From: Desulfocarbo sp964620595 | GTDB taxonomy: Bacteria; Desulfobacterota; Desulfarculia; Desulfarculales; Desulfarculaceae | Assembly (NCBI GenBank): GCA_964620595.1 | Contig: CAZUHP010000013.1 | Location: 1-64,000, forward strand | Reading direction: 5' to 3' | Length of the DNA: 64,000 bases | Shown here: positions 1 to 8,350 of the stretch, one piece after another | How positions within the stretch are numbered: position 1 is the stretch's first letter | Layout: the number at the start of each line of letters is the position of its first letter | The notes under the pieces: model-generated | What the model was told of the DNA's origin: nothing | Seen by the model: the letters and a program-made list of their open reading frames with translations, nothing else | Database searches by the model: none | Made by a program: the position numbers and the translations under genes

Positions 1-60
1 GGGGGGGGGGGGGGTGGCGGGGGGGGGGGGGGGGCGGCGGGGGGGGGGGGCGGGGGGGCG
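1..60. repeat. G-rich low-complexity array at window start
   Basis: The first 60 bases are almost entirely G with occasional GCGG and GTGGCGG interruptions. This is the same degenerate G-rich composition found in nine further arrays across the host part of the window. It continues off the left edge, so its true length is unknown. Confidence 0.8.
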
Positions 61-289
61 CGGGGCTGGCTGAGCGTGCGTTTCCCTTTAGCCGGCTCGT
101 AGCCGCCGGTTAGCCTCCTCTTCTCTCGGCGCGAAGCACTTCGGCGGCGAGGAATGGGGAGGGCAAGCCAAAGCCATTGGCTTTGGCGGCATAGTTTGTC
201 AGGGATCTATCAAAACGACGGGGGATAATTCGCGGTCTTGTATAGCCCAGGCAGGCAGGGGAAGTCAATACCCTTGGCAGGGGTTGGGC
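61..289. other. Gene-free stretch downstream of rsmA
   Basis: No open frame with coding character is seen. A perfect 9-bp inverted repeat lies at 167-187 (GCCAAAGCC, ATT, GGCTTTGGC). It has no T-tract on either side, so it is not a convincing intrinsic terminator for the minus-strand gene that ends at 290. Confidence 0.5.
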
Positions 290-1135
290 TCAGGTGTTTT
301 CGGGTGGGGCCAAGGCCTGGCTGACCGCCGCGAATTCGGCGATGGCCAGGGTCTCGGCCCGGCGGCTGGGTTCCACCCCGGCCGCGGCCAGGGCTTGGGC
401 CACGGCACCGCGCTCCAGCTTCAAGCCGCCGGCCAGGCTGTTGGCCAGGGTCTTGCGCCGCTGGCTGAAGGCCGCCTTGACCACCCGGCTGAACCAGGCC
501 GCCCGCCCGGTTTCCACCAGCGGCTCCTGCCGGGGGGTGAGATGCACCACCTGGGAGGCCACCTTGGGCCGGGGGAAGAACTGGTCCGGCCCCACCTTGA
601 GCCCGGCCTCCACCCGGCACCAGGCCTGTACCAGCACCGAAAGCCGGCCATAGTCCCGGCTGCCCGGCCCGGCCATGAGCCGGGTGGCCACCTCGCGCTG
701 CATCATGAGGGTGGCCCGCCGCCAGGCGCCCCGCGCCTCGATGAGCCGGAACATGAGCGGCGAGCTGATGTTATAGGGCAGGTTGCCCAGGACGCTCACC
801 GGCCCCCCCGCCCGCCGGGCCAGGGCCCGCCAGTCCAGGGTCAGGGCGTCGGTGTGCAGGAGTTCCACGTTGGCCACCCCGGCCGCGGCCAGCACTTCCT
901 GGAGTGCGGCGTGTACCCCCCGGTCCAGCTCCACCGCGATCACCAGGCGGGCCGCCTGGGCTGCGGCCAGGGTGAGCGCACCCAGGCCGGCACCGATCTC
1001 CACCACCACCTCGTCTGGCTCCAGGCCGGCGGTGGCCACGATGGCCCGGGCGGTGGCCGGCTGGGTCAGGAAGTTCTGCCCCCGCTCCTTGCTGGCGGCC
1101 AGGCCGTGGGCTTTCAGGAATTCCCGGGGATGCAT
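290..1135 (-). CDS. rsmA: 16S rRNA (adenine-1518/1519-N6,N6) dimethyltransferase RsmA/KsgA
   Basis: A 281-residue protein of normal family length. It shows the KsgA order of motifs: GQNFL near residue 19, the SAM-binding VVEIGAGLGALT near 45-55, and the catalytic NLPYNISSP near 117-125. An FFPRPKV segment and a helical C-terminal domain follow. The family dimethylates two adjacent adenines in the 3' hairpin of 16S rRNA late in small-subunit assembly. It lies downstream of the DUF2079 gene on the same strand, with a plausible promoter of its own at 1169-1197. Identification is firm. Confidence 0.96.
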   Translation of the reverse strand: MHPREFLKAHGLAASKERGQNFLTQPATARAIVATAGLEPDEVVVEIGAGLGALTLAAAQAARLVIAVELDRGVHAALQEVLAAAGVANVELLHTDALTLDWRALARRAGGPVSVLGNLPYNISSPLMFRLIEARGAWRRATLMMQREVATRLMAGPGSRDYGRLSVLVQAWCRVEAGLKVGPDQFFPRPKVASQVVHLTPRQEPLVETGRAAWFSRVVKAAFSQRRKTLANSLAGGLKLERGAVAQALAAAGVEPSRRAETLAIAEFAAVSQALAPPENT

Positions 1136-1168
1136 GGGCGTGTTCCAGGGTGAAGCGTATGGGTCGGC

Positions 1169-1197
1169 TCTCTACCAGGGGCGGGCCGGCCTGTCAA
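1169..1197 (-). promoter_or_regulatory. Possible sigma-70 promoter for rsmA
   Basis: Read on the minus strand there is a perfect -35 TTGACA (1197-1192), a 17-nt spacer and a weak -10 TAGAGA (1174-1169). It is placed about 35 nt before the rsmA start. A GC hairpin (CCCGCC/GGCGGG, about 1208-1222) just upstream could end the preceding gene. Confidence 0.35.
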
Positions 1198-1248
1198 AGT
1201 ATATACCCGCCCGAGGCGGGCCGGGGCCAGCCCCCCGCCGCCGTTTGC

Positions 1249-2991
1249 TTACTTGTAATAGGTATAGGGGGTGAGCGCCCGTCCCCGGCGCTGCATGGGG
1301 GCGGAGGAGGGGTGGCGCAGGAGGGTGCAGGGGCCGTCCTGTTCGGCCTTTTCGTAGCCCTGGGCCGTTAGCCGGGCGATGAGCCGCCGGTTCTCGGCCG
1401 GGGTGAAGGGCCAGGGGTTGGGCCGGTCGCACACGATGACCCAGGGGGTGCGCTGGGGAAAGCCGTACAGGTCGAAGAGCCCCCAGCGCAGGGCCAGGTG
1501 GGAGACCACGCTCTTGGGCGCGGCCACCGGCGCCTGGGGCGGCACCAGTTGGATGATGCGGTCCACGGCCTGGGGCCGGCGGCCGGCCCAGGTCCACACC
1601 AGGCCCAGGGGAGACACGTCCAGGATGAGGAGCAGGGCCAGGCCCACGGCGGCCAGGGCCGGGCCGGGCCGGAGCCCTTGCAGGGGCCGCCAGGCCAGCA
1701 GCCGGGCCAGGCCCAGCACCGCGGCGGCGTACATGCCGGGCAGGATGCAGGCGGTGTAGTGCTGGTGCAGGGACCACTGGGGCGGGTAGGAGGATAGCAG
1801 CACCGCGGCCAGGACCGGCAGGAACCAGAGCAGGGCCCAGGGCCGGGCCAGGGGCAGGAACAACACCCAGGCGAAGAGGATCAGCACGAAGCCGGCCTTG
1901 CCCGGCATGGTGAGCACCTGCCAGACCAGGGCGGGCTTGGTGAGCAGGTTCCAGGCAATGGCCGCCAGCCCGCCGCCGTGGTGGCCGATCTCGCCGTGGC
2001 CGCTGAAGCCCCCGCCCAGGGCGGCGAAGCGTTCGGTGTAGTAGTAGGCGCCGGTGTGCAGGTTGAAGTGGGGCACCACCAATTGCACCACCACCAGAAA
2101 ACCCGCCACCGCCGCGGCCAGGGTGGTGAGCCCGGCCAGCCAGCGGCGCTGGGCCAGGGCCAGGTAGAGCCCGTAGCCGGCCAGCACGGCCCAGGACTCC
2201 TCGCCGCAGCCCAGGGCCAGGGCCGCGCAGAGCCAGGCCAGGCCGGGCCGGGTTTCCCGCAGGGCGAAGAACCAGAGCCACAGGCCGCCGGCCAGGGCGA
2301 TGGGGTGGAAGTCAAAGGTGACCATGCCCCACAGGCCGGGATTGCCCAGGTAGAGCAGCACCAGGAGCAGGCCCCAGGCCTCGCGGCCCGGCGGCAGCTT
2401 CTGCCGGGCCAGGTGCATGATGGCCGGGGCTCCGGCCGCGGCGGCCAGGGCCTGGGCCAAGAGCAGCACCCCCGGCCCGGGCCAGAGGGCAAAGGCCGGC
2501 AGCAAGAGGAGCATGGTGGGGTTGAAGTGCTCGCCCCAGTGGGACATTTGCCGCAGGGAGGTGTAGTAGAGGTCCCCTTGCAGAAAGCTCCACAGCCCTT
2601 GCAGGTGTATGGCCAGGTCCTCGGTGCTCTGGAAGGTGTAGTGGCGGGCCAGGGTGTAGAGCCACACCGCCAGGGCCCAGGCCGCGGCCAACAGCAGGCT
2701 GGCGGCCAGGGGACGGTCCAGGCACCAGGCAAAGGCACCCTGCCAGACGGGGGGGCGGGGGAGGGCGACGGGGGGGGCGGGGGCGACGGGGGGGGCGGAG
2801 GCGACGGGGGGGGCGGGGGGGGCGCGGGAGCGGCGGCGGAGCAGGGCGGCGCGCAGGAGCAGGGTGGCCGCCAGGCCCAGGACCGGGAAGTCCAGGCCGC
2901 TGACCGCGGGGATGTCCAGGCGGCCGGCCAGGAGGTAGAGGACCAGGAGCGCCAGCCAGGCCCAGACCAGGGCGTCCAGCACCCTCACCAC
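1249..2991 (-). CDS. DUF2079 family polytopic membrane protein
   Basis: A 580-residue, very hydrophobic protein with about ten or more membrane segments. The extracytoplasmic pattern (for example HFNPTMLLLLPAF, GCGEESWAVL) fits the DUF2079/COG3463 family of unknown function. Residues 55-85 are a low-complexity Ala-Pro-Pro-Val run encoded by a G-rich array at 2747-2825, between the first two hydrophobic segments. The listed start is GTG, and no Shine-Dalgarno sequence is visible because another G-rich array lies directly upstream, so the start is uncertain. Substrate and function are not known. Confidence 0.8.
   Translation of the reverse strand: MVRVLDALVWAWLALLVLYLLAGRLDIPAVSGLDFPVLGLAATLLLRAALLRRRSRAPPAPPVASAPPVAPAPPVALPRPPVWQGAFAWCLDRPLAASLLLAAAWALAVWLYTLARHYTFQSTEDLAIHLQGLWSFLQGDLYYTSLRQMSHWGEHFNPTMLLLLPAFALWPGPGVLLLAQALAAAAGAPAIMHLARQKLPPGREAWGLLLVLLYLGNPGLWGMVTFDFHPIALAGGLWLWFFALRETRPGLAWLCAALALGCGEESWAVLAGYGLYLALAQRRWLAGLTTLAAAVAGFLVVVQLVVPHFNLHTGAYYYTERFAALGGGFSGHGEIGHHGGGLAAIAWNLLTKPALVWQVLTMPGKAGFVLILFAWVLFLPLARPWALLWFLPVLAAVLLSSYPPQWSLHQHYTACILPGMYAAAVLGLARLLAWRPLQGLRPGPALAAVGLALLLILDVSPLGLVWTWAGRRPQAVDRIIQLVPPQAPVAAPKSVVSHLALRWGLFDLYGFPQRTPWVIVCDRPNPWPFTPAENRRLIARLTAQGYEKAEQDGPCTLLRHPSSAPMQRRGRALTPYTYYK
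2747..2825. repeat. G-rich array inside the DUF2079 gene
   Basis: Plus-strand units of the form GGCGACGGGG repeat with about 18-19 nt spacing. They are translated on the minus strand as an Ala-Pro-Pro-Val tract. The reading frame is kept, so the array is tolerated as a linker. Confidence 0.8.
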
Positions 2992-2997
2992 GCGCGA

Positions 2998-3078
2998 GGG
3001 GGGCGAGGGGGGCGGGGGGGACGACGGGGGGGACGGGGACGACGGGGGGGACGGGGACGATGGGTGCGGGTGCGGGGA
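2998..3078. repeat. G-rich array between DUF2079 gene and ftsY
   Basis: Degenerate GGGGGACGACGGGG-like units fill most of the gap and abut the 5' end of the DUF2079 gene. On the minus strand the leader is therefore C-rich and lacks an obvious ribosome binding site. Confidence 0.8.
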
Positions 3079-3143
3079 AGCGGGGGGCTTGCTGGCAAGG
3101 GTATCGCTCAGGTCGTCACCTCCTGGAGCCCCGCTCCGGCAGG

Positions 3144-4226
3144 CTAGAGCAGGGCCCTGGCAAACTCCGCGGGGTCAAAGGGTCTCAAGTCTTCGATGCC
3201 TTCTCCCAGACCCACGAAGCAGATTGGCAGGTTCAGCTCCTTGGCAATGGCCACCACCACCCCGCCCTTGGCTGTGCCGTCCAGCTTGGTGAGTATGATG
3301 CCGGTGAGGGGCACGGCCTGGTTGAAGAGCTTGGCCTGGCTCACTGCGTTCTGGCCGGTGGTGGCGTCCAGCACCAGGAGCACCTCATGGGGCGCGCCGG
3401 CCAGGCGCTTGCCCACCACCCGGTGGACCTTCTTGAGTTCCTCCATGAGGTTGACCTTGGTGTGCAGGCGGCCGGCGGTGTCGATGATTACCAGGTCCCT
3501 GCCCCGGCTCTGGGCCGCGTCCACCGCGTCCCAGGCCACGGCCGAAGGGTCGGCGCCGTGCTTCTGGCGCACCAGGTCGCAGCCGGCGCGCTGGGCCCAT
3601 ATCTCGAGCTGCTCGATGGCCGCGGCGCGGAAGGTGTCCGCCGCGGCCAGGAGCACCTGGCGGCCCTCCTGGTTCTGGAAGCGGTGGGCCAGCTTGCCGA
3701 TGCTGGTGGTCTTGCCCACCCCGTTCACCCCCACCACCATGATCACGTGGGGGTCGTTGCCGCGGGCAGGGGGCGAAGGCGTACGTTCCAGGATGTCCTG
3801 GATGCCCTTGGCCAGGGCGCGCTTGAGGGCCTCGGCGTCGTCCAGCTCCTTGCGGGCCACCTTGCCGCGCAGTCCCTCGATCAGCTCCAGGGTGGTGGGC
3901 ACGCCCAAGTCGGCGGTGACCAGGACTTCCTCCAGCTCGTCCAGCACCTCGTCGTCGATCTTCTTGCCCAGGGTGATGCGGTCGATGGAGCCGGAGATCT
4001 TCTCGCGGGTCTTGAGGAGGCGGTCGGCCATGCGGCCGAAGAAGCCGCGCTTGGCCGGCTGGGGCTCCTCGGCAGGGGCGGCGGGGGGGCTGGTGGTTTC
4101 CTCGGCAGCCTCGTCGGGGGCGGGCCGGGGCTCCTGGTCCGGCGGGGAGGCCTCTCCGGCCGGTTGGGCCTGGACCTGGTCCTCGGGTTCGTGCTCTTGC
4201 TTTTTCTGCTTCTTGCGCCAGAACAT
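3144..4226 (-). CDS. ftsY: Signal recognition particle receptor FtsY
   Basis: About 360 residues. An acidic, Pro/Glu-rich A domain (residues 1-65) is followed by the NG GTPase domain. G1 is VGVNGVGKTTSIGK, the DTAGR motif (G3) is present, and TKLDGTAKGG is the G4 region. FtsY docks SRP-ribosome complexes at the inner membrane for co-translational insertion. The ATG at 4226 gives the usual MFWRKKQKK-type N terminus. A GTG at 4280 has a better Shine-Dalgarno (GGGAGG) and would add 18 residues, so the start is a choice between the two. It lies downstream of smc on the same strand. Confidence 0.96.
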   Translation of the reverse strand: MFWRKKQKKQEHEPEDQVQAQPAGEASPPDQEPRPAPDEAAEETTSPPAAPAEEPQPAKRGFFGRMADRLLKTREKISGSIDRITLGKKIDDEVLDELEEVLVTADLGVPTTLELIEGLRGKVARKELDDAEALKRALAKGIQDILERTPSPPARGNDPHVIMVVGVNGVGKTTSIGKLAHRFQNQEGRQVLLAAADTFRAAAIEQLEIWAQRAGCDLVRQKHGADPSAVAWDAVDAAQSRGRDLVIIDTAGRLHTKVNLMEELKKVHRVVGKRLAGAPHEVLLVLDATTGQNAVSQAKLFNQAVPLTGIILTKLDGTAKGGVVVAIAKELNLPICFVGLGEGIEDLRPFDPAEFARALL

Positions 4227-4402
4227 GTTGCTGCCTGCTGAAGGTGAAGGAAGCGAAAGCGAAAGGGCGGGGACGGACACGCCGCCTCCCGCCTCGTAAT
4301 CTAGCCAGCCCGGGTTGATGCGTCAAGCTCGGCGGCCGGCAGCGCTTTGGCCTTGCCCGCCTCTTGCCTCGGTTCGCCCTCGCCCTGCGCCGCCCCCGCT
4401 GC

Positions 4403-4477
4403 TCCCCGTCGCCCCGTCGCCCCGTCGCCCCCCGTCGCCCCCCGTCGCCCTCGCCGCTCTGGCCCCCCATCGCCCCC
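4403..4477. repeat. C-rich array between smc and ftsY
   Basis: Repeated CCCCGTCGCC units on the plus strand, the complement of the other arrays' core. The spacing varies from 8 to 10 nt. It sits just past the smc stop codon. Confidence 0.85.
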
Positions 4478-4485
4478 GTGGCCCC

Positions 4486-7400
4486 CTAGGCGGCCGGGGA
4501 CTCGCCCTGGGCCAGGTCCACGGTGAGGAGCTTGCTGACGCCCTTTTCCTCCATGGTGACGCCGTAGAGCACGTCCATGATCTCCATGGTGCGGCGGGAG
4601 TGGGTGATCATCATGATCTGGGAGCGCTTGGACAGCTCCCGCAGGAGGTCGTGGAAACGGCCCACGTTGGCCTCGTCCAAGGGCGCGTCCACCTCGTCCA
4701 GCACGCAGAAGGGGGCGGGGCGGATGAGGAAGAGGGCGAAGAGCACCGCCGCAGCGCTCATGGCCTTTTCGCCGCCGGAGAGGGCCTCGATGTTTTTGAG
4801 CTTCTTGCCCGGGGGCTCCACCATGAGGTGCAGGCCGGCGTCCAGGGGGTCCACGCCCTCGTCCAGGACCAGGCGGGCGCTGCCGCCGCCGAAGAGCACG
4901 GGGAACACGTCGCCCAGGCGCTGGTTGACCAGCTCCAGGGTGTCGGTGAAACGGGAGCGGCTGGTCTTGTTGATCTTGCGGATGGCCTGGCGGAGGTCCT
5001 CCAGGGAGGCTTCCAGGTCGGCCCTTTGTTCGGAGAGGAAGGCGTGGCGCTCGGAGAGGGCCTGGTGTTCGCTGATGGCCTCCATGTTCACCGGCCCCAG
5101 GCGGTTGAGGCGGGTGCGGAGCTTGTTGAGGCGCTCGCGGGCGGTCTCCGGGTCAAAGGCGCCCTGGGGCAGGTGGGCCTGGTAGTCGTAGGTGAGGTCC
5201 ACCCGGCAGCGCTCCAGGGCCTGCTCGCAGAGGTTGTCGCGGGAGAGCGTCAGCTCCTTGCGCCTCAGGCTCAGCTCGCCGCTTTGGCTCTCCACCTCGC
5301 GCTGCTCGGCGCGGGCCTGCTTGAGGGCGGCCTCCAGGTCGGCATGGCGCATCTGGGCCTGGCCCAGCACCTCGCGGGCCTGGCGGTGGGCTTCCTCCAG
5401 GCGGTCCAGCTCCTGGTAGAGGGAGCCCAGGCTGTCCTGCTGGGCCTGGCGGCGTTCGAGCAGGGACTCCACGGTCTCGGCCGCGGTCTGCATCTCGGCG
5501 GACAGGACCTGGATGCGTTCGTTGGCGGCGGCGATCTCCTGGGCCAGGCGGCGGGCCTCGCGGCCGGCGTGCTCGGCCTCGGTGGCCAGGTTGGCGGCGG
5601 CCAGGCGGGCCTCGCCCTCCTGGCTGCGGGCCTCCTCCAGGTCCTCCCGGGCAAAGGCGAGGTCCTCCTGGGCCCGGGCCAGGTCATCCTCCAGGTCGGC
5701 TAGGCGGGCCTGGTTGTCCTCCAGCTCGGCCCGCAGCCGGGCCTCCTCGCCCTCGGTGCGCTCCAGCTCGGCGGCTATCTCGTCGGCCTCGTAGGCCAGG
5801 CCCTCCAGTTGGCGCTTCTTGACCGAGGTTTCTTCCTTCAGGCGGAACAGCTCCTGCTCGCGGGCGCGGAGGTCGCGTTCGCGCTCGGCGCGGGTGGCGG
5901 TGAGCGCGGCGATCTCTTCTTCCAGGTCGGCCAGGCCGGCCTCGGCGCGCTCCCGCTCCAAGGTGGCCTGGCGCAGCCGTTCCCGGGCCGCAGCCAGTTG
6001 CTCGCGGCACTGGGTCAGCTCGTTCTGGCGGGCCAGCACCGCGGAGGAGTCCTCGGCCGCGCGGCCCACCAGGGCGGCACCGGGGCGGTCCAGGCGCTGG
6101 CCGGCCGGGGTGACCAGGCTCTGGCCCGGGGCCAGGGCCGGGCCGGCCTTCCAGGCGGAGTCCAGGTCCGGGCAGTGGCCCACCCCGCTCAGGAGGGCGG
6201 CCAGGGGCTCGAAGCCGGGCCGGGGCCGGGCCTCATGGGCCAACTCGCCGGCCTGGGCCGGGGCATCGGCCCGGGCCTGGAGGTCCTCCAGGGCCACCAC
6301 CCGCAGGCGGCCCAGCCCGGCCTGGTCCACCCAGGCGGCCAGGGCCAGGGCGTCCTGGCCGCTGCGCACCACCAGGGCTTGCAGGTCCGGGCCCAGGGCG
6401 GCCTCCACCAGGGGCTCGGAGCCGGGGGAAACCTCCAGGTGCTCGGCCACCAGGCCCAGCACCTCCACCGGCAGGCGCCCGTCCTGGGCCGCGGCCAGCA
6501 CCTCGCGCACGCTGGAGCCCACCCAGTCGTAGGAGGCCAGGGAGGCGGCCAGGGCCTCGGCCTTGGCCGCCAGTTGCTGCTCGGCGCGCACCGCCTCCTG
6601 CTCGGCTTTGCCCAACTGGTTGAGGTGCTGGTGCTGCTCCTGGCGGCTGCGGGCCAGCTCCTCCAGGCGGGCCTCCACCTGGGCCATCTCGGCCTTGAGG
6701 CCGGCCAGGTGGTGCTGGCGCTCCTGGTCCTGGCCGGTGAGTTGGCCGAGTTCCTGCTCCAGCACGGCCTGGCGGGAAACCACCTGCTCGCGCCGGCGGA
6801 AGAGTTCGCCCCGGGCGCGTTCCAGGTCGGCCAGGCGGTTCTTGGCCTGGCTGGCCCGGGAGAGGTGGTCCACCAGGGCTTCCTTGCAGGCGTCCACCTG
6901 GGCCTCGCGCACGGACACGGACTCCTTGAGTTCGCGCACCCGGGCCTCGGCCTCGGCCACCGCGGCACGGCTCTGGGCCAGGCGGGCGTCGCCCTGCTCG
7001 GCTAGGCGGCGGGCCCGGGCCAGCTCGCGTTCCTGGGCCTGGAGGCGGGTCTTGAGTTCCTCGCGCTCGGCAGCGTAGCGCTCGCGCAGGCGGCGGGTGT
7101 TCTCGGCCTCGCGGCCCAGGAGGGTCAGTTCGTTTTCAGCCTTTTGGATGGCACCCTGGGTTTCCAGGCGCTTGGTGCCGGCCTGGCTTATCTCCTGCTC
7201 GGCGTTGACCAACTGGACCTTCATGGTCTCCAGGTCGGTCTCCAGGCCGGTGACCCGCTGGTTGGCGAGGAGGAGCTGGGCGCCCACCGCCTCGGCCTCG
7301 GCGTCCAGTTCCTCCAACTCGCGGGTGAGCCGCTGGTACTCGTAGCTGGCGATGTTGAGGTCCAGCTCGCGTATCTGGGCCCTGAGTTCCTGGTGGCGCT

Positions 7401-8046
7401 GGGCCTTTTTGGCCTGGCGCTGGAGCCGGTTCATCTGGGTCTCCACCTCGTGCAGGATGTCGCCCAGGCGGTCCAGGTTGTCCTTGGCCCCTTGCATCTT
7501 GCGCAGGGAGACCTTTTTCTGGTTCTTGTACCGGGTGCTGCCCGCGGCCTCCTCCACCCACAGGCGGCGCTCCTCGGTCTTGGCCTCGATGAAGGCGGCC
7601 ACCCGGCCCTGCTCGATGATGGCGTAGGCCCGGTTGCCCAGGCCGGTGTCCATGAGCAGTTGCTGGATGTCCTTGAGGCGGCAGGGCATCTTGTTGATGA
7701 GGTAGTCGGAGTCGCCGGAGCGGAAGAGCCGGCGGGTGATCATGATCTCGCTCAGGTCCGCGAACTGGGGGTGGCTGATGGAGCCGTTGTTTTCGAAGAC
7801 CAGGCTCACCTCGGCCACGCCGGCGGCCTTGCGCCCCTCCGAGCCGCTGAAGATCACGTCCTCCATGGCGCGGCCGCGCAGTTGCTTGGCCGACTGCTCG
7901 CCCAGCACCCAGCGGATGGCGTCCACCACGTTGGACTTGCCGCAGCCGTTGGGGCCCACCACCGCGCACATGGCTTCGGGAAAATCCAGCACGGTGCGGT
8001 CGGCGAATGACTTGAAACCGTTGATTTCCAGGCGTCGAACCCGCAT
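4486..8046 (-). CDS. smc: Chromosome segregation/condensin protein SMC
   Basis: About 1186 residues, normal for bacterial SMC. The N-terminal head has VGPNGCGKSN (Walker A). Two long Glu/Arg/Ala-rich coiled coils flank a hinge near residues 500-680. The C-terminal head has the signature LSGGEKAMSAAAVL and Walker B FCVLDEVDAPLDEANV. The protein organises and segregates newly replicated chromosomes, normally with ScpA/ScpB, which are not in this window. The start at 8046 gives MRVRRLEINGFKSF with a strong GGGGAGG site. The longer frame from 8100 lacks such support. Its position near the presumed origin is unremarkable. Confidence 0.97.
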   Translation of the reverse strand: MRVRRLEINGFKSFADRTVLDFPEAMCAVVGPNGCGKSNVVDAIRWVLGEQSAKQLRGRAMEDVIFSGSEGRKAAGVAEVSLVFENNGSISHPQFADLSEIMITRRLFRSGDSDYLINKMPCRLKDIQQLLMDTGLGNRAYAIIEQGRVAAFIEAKTEERRLWVEEAAGSTRYKNQKKVSLRKMQGAKDNLDRLGDILHEVETQMNRLQRQAKKAQRHQELRAQIRELDLNIASYEYQRLTRELEELDAEAEAVGAQLLLANQRVTGLETDLETMKVQLVNAEQEISQAGTKRLETQGAIQKAENELTLLGREAENTRRLRERYAAEREELKTRLQAQERELARARRLAEQGDARLAQSRAAVAEAEARVRELKESVSVREAQVDACKEALVDHLSRASQAKNRLADLERARGELFRRREQVVSRQAVLEQELGQLTGQDQERQHHLAGLKAEMAQVEARLEELARSRQEQHQHLNQLGKAEQEAVRAEQQLAAKAEALAASLASYDWVGSSVREVLAAAQDGRLPVEVLGLVAEHLEVSPGSEPLVEAALGPDLQALVVRSGQDALALAAWVDQAGLGRLRVVALEDLQARADAPAQAGELAHEARPRPGFEPLAALLSGVGHCPDLDSAWKAGPALAPGQSLVTPAGQRLDRPGAALVGRAAEDSSAVLARQNELTQCREQLAAARERLRQATLERERAEAGLADLEEEIAALTATRAERERDLRAREQELFRLKEETSVKKRQLEGLAYEADEIAAELERTEGEEARLRAELEDNQARLADLEDDLARAQEDLAFAREDLEEARSQEGEARLAAANLATEAEHAGREARRLAQEIAAANERIQVLSAEMQTAAETVESLLERRQAQQDSLGSLYQELDRLEEAHRQAREVLGQAQMRHADLEAALKQARAEQREVESQSGELSLRRKELTLSRDNLCEQALERCRVDLTYDYQAHLPQGAFDPETARERLNKLRTRLNRLGPVNMEAISEHQALSERHAFLSEQRADLEASLEDLRQAIRKINKTSRSRFTDTLELVNQRLGDVFPVLFGGGSARLVLDEGVDPLDAGLHLMVEPPGKKLKNIEALSGGEKAMSAAAVLFALFLIRPAPFCVLDEVDAPLDEANVGRFHDLLRELSKRSQIMMITHSRRTMEIMDVLYGVTMEEKGVSKLLTVDLAQGESPAA

Positions 8047-8350
8047 GGCCTCCCCATCTTCGAGTTCACTCTTTGTAGCAGAACCCGGAGCTAGAGTCAA
8101 GATGACAACACCATATTAGGTGGTCTGCCCCTCAAAGGCAACTATATATTGTGTTGTATAAAAATCAGCCGCTTAGGCTCAGTGCACTGTGGCCCGGCGC
8201 CGCCGCCCGGGCCGGCGGGGAAATTATCCCCCCGGCCCCCAGGGCGCGCAAGGCGCTGGGTCCTTAACTTTCAAGCAGGCTTTTTGGTATGATTAAAAAA
8301 CGTTTCTGCACCAGGGCGCCGCCGGGGGGATGGGGAGCCAAGGCAAAGGG
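8047..8350. other. Divergent intergenic region smc / diguanylate cyclase
   Basis: About 300 nt without a gene, AT-rich around 8100-8170 (ACTATATATTGTGTTGTATA). It must hold the promoters of both divergent genes. A GTATAAA-like -10 is visible, but no confident -35/-10 pair could be fixed. Confidence 0.4.

Noticed and set aside
167..187. Intrinsic terminator of rsmA
   Set aside because: The 9-bp hairpin is perfect but has no U-tract on the rsmA strand and a 3-nt loop.
1172..2281. Long frames overlapping the DUF2079, smc, btuB, TPR and helicase genes on other frames or strands
   Set aside because: Composition is Gly/Pro/Arg/Ala low-complexity, caused by GC-rich third positions of real genes. 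None has a domain or ribosome site.
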